In this document: positions 14,163 through 27,379 of the stretch, piece after piece
Layout: the number at the start of each line of letters is the position of its first letter
Numbering within the stretch: position 1 is the first letter of the stretch
Source of the DNA: Ooceraea biroi
Taxonomy: Eukaryota; Arthropoda; Insecta; Hymenoptera; Formicidae
Direction: 5' to 3'
Length of the DNA stretch: 64,000 nt
Assembly (NCBI RefSeq): GCF_003672135.1
Contig: NC_039516.1
Span: 7,175,838-7,239,837, forward strand
Notes under the pieces: generated by a model
Databases searched by the model: none
The model's input: the letters and a program-made list of their open reading frames with translations, nothing else
Told to the model about the DNA's origin: nothing
Position numbers and translations under genes: made by a program

Positions 14163-14929
14163 GAAAGCGAGAGAACAGTATAAAGTGCAATCAAACATTG
14201 ATCGCGCGATGCAGGAGCCTCTTGCCTCTTGGTGGGTACCTACGTGCGTATCGAATGCATACCAACCATGGGGTTGCATCGCGCATGCATGCGAGACCGT
14301 GTTTGTGTTTTGAGGGGAAACGCTGCCACCCCCTGCTCTCCGCCCTGCGCGCCCCCGTTTCCCTGGTCCCCTCGCCCTCCCCCTCCCCCCGGACCCCCGC
14401 GGCAAGCAACCAAGGAATCGATAGACTGCGTAACTGAGGTACAGGCACGTACGAATAATGCCGCCTCCCCTCGAGAGGAACGATCGAGGTCCTGCGAGTC
14501 CTGCGATCTGATCCTGGCGATCCCATCGCGCTATTGAAACCGCGTGCGATCGTGCGACCAAGAGAATCGCGCTCCATTCCCTTCGGCCGCTTATTTTTTT
14601 CTTTACAGATTATATTAAACGTCCTAGTCTCTGTAATTAGGATATCCCAGTTTCTCTCCGTTACACTTTCACACATTTTTGTGTCCCTATCGAGCCACGA
14701 TATATCGATCTTCGCTTAATAAATGGTCGAGGTAATAGCCGTTTATTTATATAAATAAACGCGAGTGCAGGAATAGCCGGCGCAGTCTTGCTCGGTGCTC
14801 AATCTAATTGCTCAAGAACTGTACTTGCATTTACAGCTGAATAATAGAATAACATGTAGTAGTGCAAATAGATTGTCGCTAAAGAAAGTCGATGTTGATA
14901 ATTCTGATATTTGTAATCGCATTGTTTTT

Positions 14930-15740
14930 TTTTGTCTAACGTAGTTGCAAGTTTTATTTTTCGTCTGATAACGTTTTCTTTTTCCATAAATGTAACACGA
15001 GAGAAAAGAGAAAGAGAAAGAGAAAGAAGGAGAATCGGAGGACAACTGTATTTAGAAGTTGGATGCAATTGGAAGATGCGAGTCCAGTATCGATGTACGC
15101 ATGTGTGATCGATATCGATCTATCGCTCTTTAAGAAATAAGCAACGCTAGATCTCTCTCCGCCTCAATCTCAGTATTCTGAGCATTTTCATCCGCGTTAC
15201 CTCAACTCTGAACAGCGCTATAAAAACAATATCGAGCTTTCGCATAATAAAATGGACATATTGAGTGTTATTGATCATATGTTCAAATGATATAAATGGC
15301 GAAAACTGTTATTCAATTATACATCTGGAAATGGACATTTTGGCGATAATAAACCGACAGGACATTACTAATTCTGCCGTAAAGATATATTTAAACTCGG
15401 GAGGATCTTTTTGTCTAATACAATTTCAATTTCTACTTTTCGCCTAATAACGGTTTTTTTCCATGAATGTAACAAGAGTGCAAAGAGAGAGAGACTCAGA
15501 CAACCACATTTAGAAGTTGAACACGATTGGAAAATGCGAGTTCGTGTCGATACGCGCGATAAAAACAGTATCGAGCATTCGCCTAATAAAATGGACACAT
15601 CGAGTGTTATTGATCATATGTTCAAATGATATAAATGGCGAAAACTGTTATTTAATTATACATCTGGAAATGGACATTTCGGCGATAATAAACCGACAGG
15701 ACATTACTAATTCTGCCGTAAGGATATATTTAAACTCCAG
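14930..15740. repeat. Two-copy tandem duplication (unit about 340-470 bp)
   Basis: 15241-15397 and 15580-15736 match base for base at an offset of exactly 339, with about six differences. Shared features include AATAAAATGGACA, GTTATTGATCATATGTTC and GACATTACTAATTCTGCCG. Left of this, similarity continues more loosely (TTTTTGTCTAA... TTTAGAAGTTG... GGAAAATGCGAG) between about 14935-15100 and 15410-15545. Copy 1 carries about 100 extra bases (near 15100-15210). Confidence 0.8.
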
Positions 15741-18700
15741 GGGTTATCGAGCCTCCCCCTCCCCCCCTCGCACTATATCGAGAATTTTTGGCGGAAGATA
15801 ACACGCAACAATATCTAATGTCTCTGTTACGTGTTGTACGTTCAAGTGTTATTAGTTATCTCAAAATTGACGGAAATTGAGCTTGCAACATATTGTCGAA
15901 ATAAATGCGTCATGAGGGAAATGCGGCATCGGTTTACGTCTGTGCACGTTACTTAAATTAAATTTGCGCGTCCCGCAATTTACCTCGTGCAGCTTTTAGA
16001 ATGCATTTCGCGCAACTTGGTGTTTTCGTATAACTTGCGACGCGGGGTCGTCGTTTTGGCCGCGTCGTTTGCTATTCAAGAGCCCGAAAATTAACCCGTA
16101 GCCGAGCACAAAAAGACGTACGCGTGCGAGACGGGACGAGAGAAAGAGAGCGGCCACGTACATACACGCGCGACATTGTCACGTGCGTGTGCGGCGAGAA
16201 AATTATTTTTTCATCCCGAGTAAAAATAGGCACATAGATACCTGTGTGGGTACGAGATATTCAAAATCCGAAACGAGCTCTCTCTGATATTCGCGAAAGC
16301 AGGCGCAAAAGTGGTACGCGAGATGAAATGCGATAATATTTTTTAATAATAAAAATATCTCCGAATATATACCGTATATCGATGTTTCGTGAGATTTCAC
16401 GATACCTCAGTGTGGCGTACATTTATTATTATTAAATATCTCGAATACCTAAATGTGAATTCAATAAAACTCCGCGAAATTTCCGTTAAAGTTTTCGATC
16501 GAGACTTCGCGGAAGAATAAATTTGTTGTTTCGCAGTTAAGAGATGGATATATAATTTCTTACCAAAAATTTTTGCCTCAAGAGTGCATAGCTTTGGTCA
16601 GTCGCGAGCCGACAGTGATTTCGCGCGGGATCATCGCAACGTGACTCCTGTGCCTCTCGTTCCACGGCAGATTCGAGCAGAACGCAAGACCAACAGCGCG
16701 CTCACGGATTTTCTCACGGATCTTTGCGGTGTCATTTACACGCGAATCCGCCTCCGCGAGTTCGCGTCCTTAGAACACGTAAGGAGCGAAAGAGGAGTCT
16801 CCCCCGACCGCAAAAGTCGAGTCGGGAAAACGCGATCTTCGCGCCGGAGCAGGGAAGAGGGGGGTGTAAATCAAGACGGAAAATGAACCGGCGATGCGAT
16901 ACTCGTTATTATCCTCCTAAAGCACCCCGGAAGCTGCACGTAACGATCTTACGTCGCCGACGTTCGCGGTTGCGCCATTTCGTGCAGGGGAAAAAAAAAG
17001 ACGGAAAGGAGATGGCTTAACGGTGGATACATAATCTCAAATATCATTCCGCTCGGGAACGCGCGAGGATGTGAGCAGTGTCATGCCTGATGAAGAACAA
17101 TCCCAACGAAGACTCGTTGGGAATTTGAGTCCATGATTTTCCTGATAATAATTTAACGGCGATTTATTTAGCTTGCATGGATACCGATTCACTCCAGTCG
17201 CCAGTTGAGATATTAATGGATTTCTCAAATGTTATAAGGAAGAAGCAAACTTGTAACGCGACTCTATTTTTACTAATTAGAAATATTAATTGTTCAATCG
17301 AAGTTGGATCAATAGGGACCCACTTCTCGTTCGCTTGTCACGAGCTTGCTGCTACAACGTCTATCTGGCACTGAAAAATTTATCTACTTCGGTTTCCGAT
17401 CAGTCGACATGTGCAGCAATTCGTCCAAAATATTTCGCATACAGGATACTTCAGAATATCAAAACGTGAATACATGATGTTGTTTCCTGTTCTTAAAGGA
17501 GTCTCAAAATGACTAATGAAATTCTAATTGTCGAAAAAAGTGACGATCCTTTCTCTTTTTCTACATTCGACAACATAAAATCTTAAAAGTTAAAACTCCA
17601 GAATAGTTCAAGAGGAATAATCCAATAAATAAAACACAAAATATTTTCAGAGAATTTTAAAGCACAAAGTGGAAAAACATCTATAATTTTAACAGAATCA
17701 TCGCGCAGTCTCGGTGACGATGACAAGCGGTAAAAACAGAGTTCTTCCCCCTTTCCTTTCTCATTCGAGAGCTCGAGAGTTAATTGCATTAGTTCCGATG
17801 ACTTTTCCTCGACCATTCGGTCTATTCCTGAGGGGGAGGAAGGGGACCCGACGCGAGGAGAACGCGTGAGTCGCGTGCAGATGGCAAGCCGGTGTGCTTG
17901 GTAATTGTGCAACGCAATAATAAGAATAACAGTAATTACGACCCTTCGCTGTGCATAAGAACCGACGAGAGTGAAACGTTAATTTTCGAAGGGAACACCG
18001 TAATCTCAATCAGTCGCGACGACAATCGGAAAAATCCCGCGGCGGTGGGAACGCGATTGTGCGGGGCCAAGCAATTGTAATTCATTCGAATGTAATTACG
18101 AAGAAATTCGAACGTAATGTTACACGAGAACAAACGCAGTTAAAGAAAAAATTATTTATGGCGGGATTAAATTGAAGGTGTTCTCGTGCTCGTAGCGTGG
18201 ATTCTTTCTCAAGAAATATGATCATCGTCGATCATTACTGATCGCTCGTCATCACGATGTTAAACGTTGCTCACTAATCATTGATTCAAAGCACGTGATT
18301 TCCCGACATTGACGAATTCCTGCCGTCAATGCTGCGATAATCGCGTGTCGATTGCAGGCGGATACAATTTCTCGAGAGACGGCAGGTGCTTAAATTAACA
18401 TTTAACATTTAAGGAGAAGATGTAGGGAGGACATTCCGCGATGTAGCGCGAGCGGAACGGAATATCCGCTCGGGGTTCGCCCCCGAGATACGAAAAGAGC
18501 TCGCCATCTCTCGCGAAAGCGAATCACAAAGAGAAATATTGTTGAATCTTATATCTCGGACGGCGCATTAATGAAACACTCGCGCTCGCGCCATTCTGAA
18601 ATTACTCGGGATCGTCTAGACTACTCTCGGCCGGGCCCCAGGATTCTCTTCGTCGAGCGAGCGGAGCGGAGCTGCAGAACGGATCCCCGCGATCTTTAAT

Positions 18701-21700
18701 GAGAATAATAGAACACGACTAATATTAGAACTGGCCGGCCGGCTCTAAGCTCAATGTAGGAACTCGATCAATTATTCAGTTTCATATAATTCTGAATCGA
18801 TCCCTTGCAATCCTTAAAGGAGGAAGTGGATTGGCTGCTTCGGAGGACCGGATGTAGCAAGTTCCGGTGCACGGCGATACGTACGCATAACGAATGTAAG
18901 AGATGGATTTCCTTGAAATAAATTTCGAGTACAGTTTCTATAAAATTTCAGCAGCGCGCACAACACGTTTATACATGTATGATTCAACATTTTTATCAAA
19001 TTTTATGTTCTTTCCTTAATCTTTATTTACGTCTGCAAGTCGTGACGGATTTACAATTTATGATGTAAACGAACGCGCATCAGGTGAACTGGTGGATATT
19101 TTTACGTTGTGACGGTTTAAAAGTGAGTTCTCTAACAAGCAAGGAATTCCAGATATCGTTCTGCAGCACGTTTAAGGTCCGTGAATACTATCGAGGATCG
19201 GAGCTCGACAGATTGCGGAGGATTAGGCCCGCAAGAACACCATGAAATCACACGATACTTGTTGCACGTGACATGCACATGTTGTGCGCATGTGTTTAAA
19301 ACGTGTAAAAAAATTAGTTGCCGATCCACTCCGACGTTCCTCCCGCGCTCGAGTCCTCTTAATCGTCTCTCTCGTTTCTTTCATCCCTCTAAAAAAATAT
19401 ATATATATACATACAGCCCCCCCTTCTCTCTCCTCCCGGATGCGCAATGAGGAGGGCAACGTCCTCGTTCGCCGGGATCGACGGCGAATTTAGCAATCCA
19501 CCCTTCCCCTTGCCGTGCTGTCCCTCTCGCCCCCGCGAGAGAACAGATGCATCCGTCTCACCAGGATTAATAATGAAGCCGCGCAGTTTTGCGATTCTAG
19601 ACAGCAAATAATGAGTGTAATAATTCGAAGAGCGCGCTCGGCGAAGTCGCGGTCACGTGGATACCCCGTGGCGTGCTCTATAGTCCTCGCGCGATCGGCG
19701 TCCAGAAATACAACCCTCGCGGCACGGCACGGCGCGGCGGGGTGGTATTCGTCAACTTGCACGTCGCCTTAACCCTGTCCATGAAAAATGCAATCGCTCG
19801 TTCGCTCGGCGTCGTAACGCTGGCGTTTTTCATCGGACGATGACCGCGGATCGAAGCTTTCGTCCGCTTCAATGCTCCCTACTATTCCGGCATACATTTT
19901 AATTTCGATTCCATATTAAGGCGATGTGGTCTCTCGTAGGAATACGCAAGTTATTGCTCGAAACCGATCAAATAAATGCCACCGCGTGGATTCCAATATC
20001 CAGCTGCGTGAATAGTTAATTTTACATCGTTCTTGCTTCTTCAATTTCCGCGCAGGTAGCGTTCTCAAAATTTCATTCCGCTTTTTGCGATAGTACGGTA
20101 CGCGAAAATTTTCATCGGTCGATTCATTAACCCGCACGGCAAGGAAATGGTCGCGCTGCGTCGCCCGGGAGCTTCTTTATATCGATCGGCCCGGCGAGGA
20201 TCCGGTTAGGTGGGACGATTCGGGCATACCCGGCTGCGGCGAATTAGTTTTCGTCGAATTAATCGAGCGCATTAATCCAATCAAGTCGCACCCGGATTCC
20301 ATTCGGATTCAATCGCGCCGGCGGCGGCCGCGTTAAATTAAATCGCGCGGCCGATATCGCGATCCGGCTATGTACGTCACGCTTTTAATCGGCCCGAATT
20401 AGAATCGTTAATTGCCCGCGAGTCCTCCAATCGGGCACGATGCACGTGTCGGTCGCGATTGAGAGGTCGAAGGTCCCGAACTTGCGCGCACCAATGTCAC
20501 CGTCGAATCTTGTGGATCTTACCGCGTGGCGGATACGCGTATCGGTCGATCCGTTCTTGCTTTCTTCCGTATCTGCATCGGTGCCCGCTTCCGGCTGTGC
20601 ATCTCTGCATGGAGGAATAATTTATAAGCTAAATCTGCCGTTGATTCTCTCTCTCTCTCTGTCTCTCTTTCTCTGGAATATACGTAAGACACGAATGGAA
20701 ATATATTGCATATGTTTTATTTCTAATATATTTAATATTAACGTATTTAGTTATTTTGTGATGATAATTCTACGTTAAATATTTAATCCGAATTTCTAAC
20801 TTATTTTGATGTTTCTAGTGTATTATAAATTGCGTAAATAATATAAATCTTTGAAACACATTTAAGCAGCAACAAAGTTTCAAGATATTCTTAATAAATT
20901 CTTGACATAATTGTGTCATATAAAAAAACGAAAAATTCCCTGTCGCCGTTATGATAGAATAACGCGCGGGGCAACGCGCGAACGCGTCTCGAAATAGCTG
21001 GCACACGTTATTGTTGAGTTTAGCGAAACCGGAGTTTAAATATCTACCGGATGTTTGGCGTGTATATCACTTCGTAAATTTAAGGTTTATGGTCGTGCTC
21101 CTTTCCCGCTCTCGCCGGCACGCGGCTGGCGTCTCTCGTCGAGTGATCTCTTTGCTTTCGCCTTTCGTTTCCGCACGACTTCCGCTTCTTCCAGAGAAAT
21201 AAAAACTCAATTTAAATGGGAAATCAAGAAAAATCGAGATATTACGTACGGAGCTTCTAGAAAATTTTGAAAAAAGTAAAAGAAATTCTGGAAAGATGGA
21301 AATCACAGAAATAGAAACTAAAAATCGTACGAATTGTGTATATGAAAGCTTCTGAAAAAATAAATACGATACATGTTGCTTTAGGAACCACCTGGAAACG
21401 ATGTAGCAAATCATTGAAACTCGAAAAGTTCCAAGTAATCGAGAAAGCGCGGTGAGGGGGGAAATCGGCGGAACGATCTGCGACGAAAAACAACGACAGA
21501 GCGGGGGTGGACTATATCCAGGGAGGCAAGCCCGACGAGAGGGATCTACCTCAAACAAACTGCTAAACAAGCGAGGATCCCCAGCAGACGCAATTGTTGA
21601 ACAAACCGGGGGGAACGCGAGTTCGCGATATTTATCGGCGTACACGCGCGCGTTACACGCGTGCACGATCGAGACGTGGTCCCCGCGGCGAAATTTATTA

Positions 21701-24700
21701 GAACCGTCGCGCCGTAGGCGAGAAGTGTCGTTTAATCCTGATGCACACTCTCTCTCTCTCTCTCTCCGCACTCCTCTTTCCACTCTTCCCCGTCCGCCTC
21801 GTGAAGCACCGGCCGCTTAAGCGCCGTTAACGATGCGATCGCGATCGCGCGCGGATTTCGGGGACACCCGTTGTGCAGGATTTCCAGTCGCGCACCGGTC
21901 GGTCGCCGGCCGCCGACGGCAAATCTTGCACTATACAAACCCCGGTATATCTACGCGCGCGGAAGGTACACGACTCTAATACATAGTTCAGCACTCTATC
22001 TACATACGTGCGCGAGCTAACATCGCGCTAGCCTTCCTTGTTTATCCCTCGCTCTCCCTCCCTCCCGCGCCCTCTCTGCGTCTCTCCCTCTTGCCCTCTT
22101 GCACCCCCGCGTTTCCATCCCCTATTTCTAACCCTGCCTGCCGAACACGCCCCGAAACTGCATCGTGCATGAGCCACCACGTCGTGCATGCACGCACGCA
22201 CGCATGTACGCAAGATACGCACATGTGTGTATCTCTGCGCTGCGCTCGGCCGCGCTGCGGCTTACTGCAGCCTGGAACATTATTCAAGGGATAATCCATT
22301 CCTTATATATTAAACTACGGAAGGACGATCTATTGGCGCGATAGATCACGGCTCTCTCGAAATTCGTCGGGGATCCTGCGCGCCATTTCTCTGTTTCTCG
22401 CTTTCTCTCTATCTCTCTTTCTGTCTCTCTCCCCTGTCCTCTTTCCCCGGCGAAGAAAATTGTCAGACGATCCGATTGCAGCATGTAGACGAGATAAAAA
22501 GGTTTATACCTGTCTCCCCTCAGTGAGAAATCAGTTTGATACAGTCGAATATTGTAACGTTGCACGTGCGTCTCTTCAGAATGGGTAGCTTCAGTGGCAA
22601 CGTGCCGTTCAAGGAATTGTCTCTGATTATTTTCTCTCTTCATTATAATCTTCAATAATATTTTCATTATTTCAGCTGCGATGTAAAAATACAGATGAAA
22701 GTCCCACCTCCATTCTTGAAAAATCCAATTCATCACTTGATTTAAGAATGATTACCTTGATTATTTTAATTATTTCAATTAAGGTGTGAGATCGAGATGT
22801 TGCGACGGCGCTTTTTAATTCATTCATTCGGTGGTGGTGCCCGGTTTGTGTTGATTTTACGTGTGAAAATAATATGAACGCGCGATCTAATAAGGTTCCG
22901 ATCTAGGCCAGAAATTAATCTTATATGCAATTTAACGCGGACCACTTACTCTGAAAGTGGCATGAGTCAGTTCGTGGAGAAAGGTATTAAATTTAATTTA
23001 AATAAGATGTGGTTATATAGAGATTTCACGAGAGATATGCGTCTATTTTCATAAGATATCCAATATCTGACTTACGTCGCTTTAGAATGAAGGACGATTG
23101 TCTAATAATACATGGCGACTCCCTCACGGAGTTAAAATCTGAGATAATTATTTGAATTAATTTCTCTTTTATGAAGCATCCTTCCAGACGGCTGTTATCG
23201 ATTAGAATAATAGTCATTCGATACCCGTCGAGTTGAATCGCGTCTCAAAACATTAACGTTCTGCTGTAATTACGGTACGGACGGTACGAAATGAGACAGA
23301 ACGTAATTTGAAATTATTATTTCAAAAAAGAGGAAATACCAGAAAAATCATTTAGCGATTTATAGATTCTTATAAACATTCAAAGGACGATTTATGTCGT
23401 CTTAGACATCGTTCGCTGCGGCAAACGATTGTCCTGGTAACAAAACTATATAGAATTCGAAAATGTGCAGTTATCGCAATTATCCGAGAAACGGCATAAT
23501 CCGACTTCGAGTATTCTTACATCCGCCCTCAATAATTAATCAGACCCGTAATTAATTTATCTGGAATTCGATCCGTTAATCCTATTAGCGCAAACTCATT
23601 TATAGATCCCACGAATTCAGTAAGAATTTATAAAGCTAATTGTAAAAGAATGATCGCTTAAATTCAACGAGGCTGAGGCGCGAGTCCAACGCTTGTCGCG
23701 ACGGCCGTGAGGTCTTTGTACCCTAAAGGTACAAGGACGGTGTCCGTGAAGTCGTCGTCGATTTGGATTACGGGGTAATTTCGGCCGGATCGAGAGGCTA
23801 CTCAACTCTATTGAAATAATACACAGCGCGAAGTATTTATACCGGAGAGCCTTGTTCTCTCGACGGGAGTGCTGAAGGAGGAGCTGGGGGAGGAGGAGGT
23901 CGCCAGGGTGACGGAGGACGAAGCGGTGGAAGGGACGGAAGAAAGGGAGAAGAGAGGTTCTTGCAGCTCAAATACAAATATACGAACCCACCGACGCTTA
24001 CCTTGAAACTCCCTCGTCGTCCCTGAATCGTGAACGTGGAATTGTCCGCGCGCTGCGATTCCGGAGTGCCGCGGAGTACGATTAGTTAAGAATAGATGGG
24101 TCGATAGTCGAACAGACAGAGACGGATTCATCGTGGATATCGCGGGAACCGAAGGAGACGAGATAAGAGAAATTTGGCGATCTCAGTAAATTGAGCGAAA
24201 TTTCAAGTGGACGAGATAAGAGCAGCGAATCCGAATTTCGATTTCGTTGCGACTAAAAGACAAACGGTTAAAAATTCACTGGACAAAAAATCTCGCAAAA
24301 TGTTTCTTATGCGGATTACCGTTGCGGCGCATCTCGTTTCAACAGTAACGATAATAAAAATCTGGAAAATATTAACAATTCTGGAGTGAAACAGTCAAGT
24401 AGAAAGAACGAGGGAGGCCAAGAGATACTTAGCAAGGTATGATTTTCTCATCGGTCGATGTGGAGAATTACAAGGACGCAGAGCAGAAAAGGCAGAATAA
24501 ACGCGAGAAGAAAGATTTACATCGGAGAAGAAAGGGAACAAAGGAGAATATTTTATTAACGGCATAAAAATGACCATGGCCGAGAAAGAGAACGTGTTCC
24601 TTTTCCAGAAGAAACCTGATGTATAAAGTATAGATTACATGAACGTAATACTACTCCATTATTGTAAAATAGGTAGTTTTACTCGTGCAGAACATTGTTT

Positions 24701-27320
24701 CTTCAATTTTACGCGATCGCTACGCCCCCCAAGCGAAACTTCATCCTAGATTTTACTTTTTTCTTCTCCACGAAATTATGATTATAATTAAAATAATAAT
24801 TAACGTCAGACGTTAATTTAAGTCGTGTTTACCAGCAAAGAGAAATTAATTCTGTATTGTTACATTACACTGCGAAAATTTAATAAAAAACCGTGCATGC
24901 AATATACTAAAAAAGTAATAACTAAAAACATTATAACTAAAAAAGATGATAGAATGCACAAACGAAAGCAGGATAAAATAAAATTGTTGGTAATTCATCA
25001 AGGGACTAAATCTTTGAGACGTCGAATCCAAGAGAAGTGTCGACAAGTGTCTCAGATCCTTTCTTTTTTATCTATCCTGGTTTATCCTGTTGTGTGTTCA
25101 GATTTCAGTTGACGAAAAATTCAGTCACGTTATTACATCCCTGAAACGCTCGGTGGCGTTTACAACGTCACCCCCTTCGCTCCGGTCGTCCTCTCTCCAT
25201 CCCGTCGTCGGAACTACCCTCTCGGTGAGGAAGGGAGGTTCGTTTCGCTCTTTGTTTTGCTCGAAACGGCGCTACAGGTTGCCAAGAGAAGGGTCCTCGC
25301 GTGCCGCATTTTACAGTCCGAAATGACTCGCTCGACCAGCACGAATCGGGAAATGCGAGCGATCCTCTCGATGCACTTTCACTCGTTCGTTCGATATTAT
25401 AATAAAAATACAGAATACCCCAGAATAAACGGGCCAAATTGCGTTGCCAGATTTCTCAGTCGAATCTGTCTCCTCTTCATTTTCCTGATCTTTTTCCTGT
25501 TTCGTTTTTTTTTTTATCAAAATTCTCAGACGAAAATTTTGCGAGCGAATAGGAGGTCGCGGAATGGCAGCATTTCTAAATCCGCCCCTGGCAATAACGG
25601 CGACGCGACGGGGTTGTTTTGCTCGTCAGTTCTCACACGTATCGCGAATTGTGCACCCGCGGTGGTGGCGGCGGCGGCAGCGACGCCATTATTATCAGTC
25701 GCGCGAGATAGCGCGAGACGGAAGGAAACGCTAATCGGCGCGCATCGCTCGTAAACTATTTAGGCTCTCACGCCCTGTCACAGTAATGACAACCCTTTCG
25801 CGCGTCCCCGATTGATATCAGGTGGAATAAAAAATTCATTATGTCCGGAAGGCACACATGTCCGCTCGGCAGTCGACGAGATAACGCACTAATTCCGTTT
25901 TTTATCCAATTTGTAGGAAATCGCGGCGCGATTGAGGCGGTTGTTTTCCACTGCATAATAACAGGGTGCAATGTGTTATAAACAACGCAAATAATATCGT
26001 CGACATCACATTTACATTCGGAGGGAAAGGCAAGACAAAAGACTCATCCTACATCATGAAAGACAAACTAATTCTCTCAGGTTAATTTAATATAATAAAC
26101 TATTTAACATAATAAGCATAATTAGTAAGTTATAATCAGAATGCGTCACGTAATTATAAAATGTAGTATAAAATTATATTTTTGGCAAATTATTTTAATA
26201 TAATATGAAGTATTGTAACGAAAAATTATAATTTATAATTTATAAAAATAAAAATTATAATCATGTTGAATATAATATATTTCTGTCTGTGCAACAAAGA
26301 ACCTAATTTATTGCTTGTAAAATATTAATAAGTACAAGTAATTATTCAACGCCATCACGTTCGCGTACCGAGAAAGAAAAAATTGTACGTTTTATATTAA
26401 ACAAAACATTCTCACGATCTGTCCCCGATAATATATTTATTTAATCTTAAACGATGTAACAGGAGAGATCACTAGAGAAGCATTAAATTTTTATCGCGGC
26501 AGCAATGTGAGAATAATTCTAATTGCTTGCATTAATGCTCGGTTTCTTTTAGACCGAAGTAAAGAATGTGGAAGATCTAATTTGCGCTCTAATTGCTCTA
26601 CATGACATACAGTTATTCATTAATAATTGTATATGATAATTATTTCGCACCGTCATGTGCTTATAATCTTTACATTATGGCAGACTAAACGATCTTTTTT
26701 TATAACCAATTAAAATCCATATTGCAATTTTATTACCATTATTGTTACTTAAAAAATGCATTACAAATTTTACACTGGATGTTAACGACAAATTATTCCA
26801 CGCTTTATTTAATAATACACTACTGTTTTATCGAATTCTTTTCTCCCTCGTTGGTCAATTATTGATGTGACGTTATTAATAATGTTTTTATTGTTATTGC
26901 ATTAATGCATAACTTATCGTCCTCATAATGACGCATTGAAAACCGACGCACACGTGCATGGTGTAGAGTTTTTGTCGTAATATAACTACCTGTGGCATCA
27001 GAAAAAATATAATGTAATCCGATCCAAAAGCGTGTGTCTCTTCCAGAAAAAATTTCTATGGATGCACACGCGGAAGAACATATGTAGGTTGACACGATAC
27101 ATAAGCTGATTTGTGCATGCGCGAATTTAATGCTGTATTTCCGTGAAATCTTTGCAATTGGAAAATTTGTGTTTAACTTAATGTATCATGCATCTGAGCC
27201 ATTTAAACAATTCCTAATTAGTTTTTATTTCTTTTATTTTTATCGCAAGGTTTTGATGCTTTATCGAAGAAGAGGAAAGAATTTTAGGACTTACGATTAT
27301 AAACATAAACGTTTAAACAA

Positions 27321-27379
27321 TTAATGAATTAAGCTATTATAAATAAATGAATTAATGAATTAAGCTATATAAATAAATA
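27321..27379. repeat. Two-copy 31-bp AT-rich tandem repeat
   Basis: TTAATGAATTAAGCTATTAT and AAATAAATGAA are repeated directly at 27352, the second copy lacking two or three bases. Confidence 0.65.

Larger units (their letters stand above)
1..14929. other. Long non-coding stretch: probable bab upstream/giant-intron DNA, left part
   Basis: No exon with family similarity was seen on either strand. Contents: the dispersed 47-bp repeat, a possible TIR element (1437-1913), the mariner MITE, the minisatellite near 5490, an ACGT run (4651-4668), CT repeats (7676-7710, 12412-12435), the CA/CG tract and C-rich low complexity (about 10110-10230 and 14325-14400). CpG is abundant even outside repeats, as in many hymenopterans. 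Large introns around bab hold tissue enhancers in Drosophila; that role here is inference. Confidence 0.6.

Noticed and set aside
14073..14676. Two overlapping ~160-codon open frames on the - strand
   Set aside because: They overlap each other in different frames through a C-rich low-complexity block and a GATA repeat, so neither is convincing.
17101..17122. Perfect 9-bp hairpin TCCCAACGA/TCGTTGGGA as a possible small RNA or terminator
   Set aside because: The stem is far too short for a microRNA precursor and there is no supporting context in intron DNA.
21067..21783. 238-codon open frame on the - strand
   Set aside because: Composition is low-complexity and CpG/CT-driven, with no domain, no splice context and no family resemblance; treated as chance.
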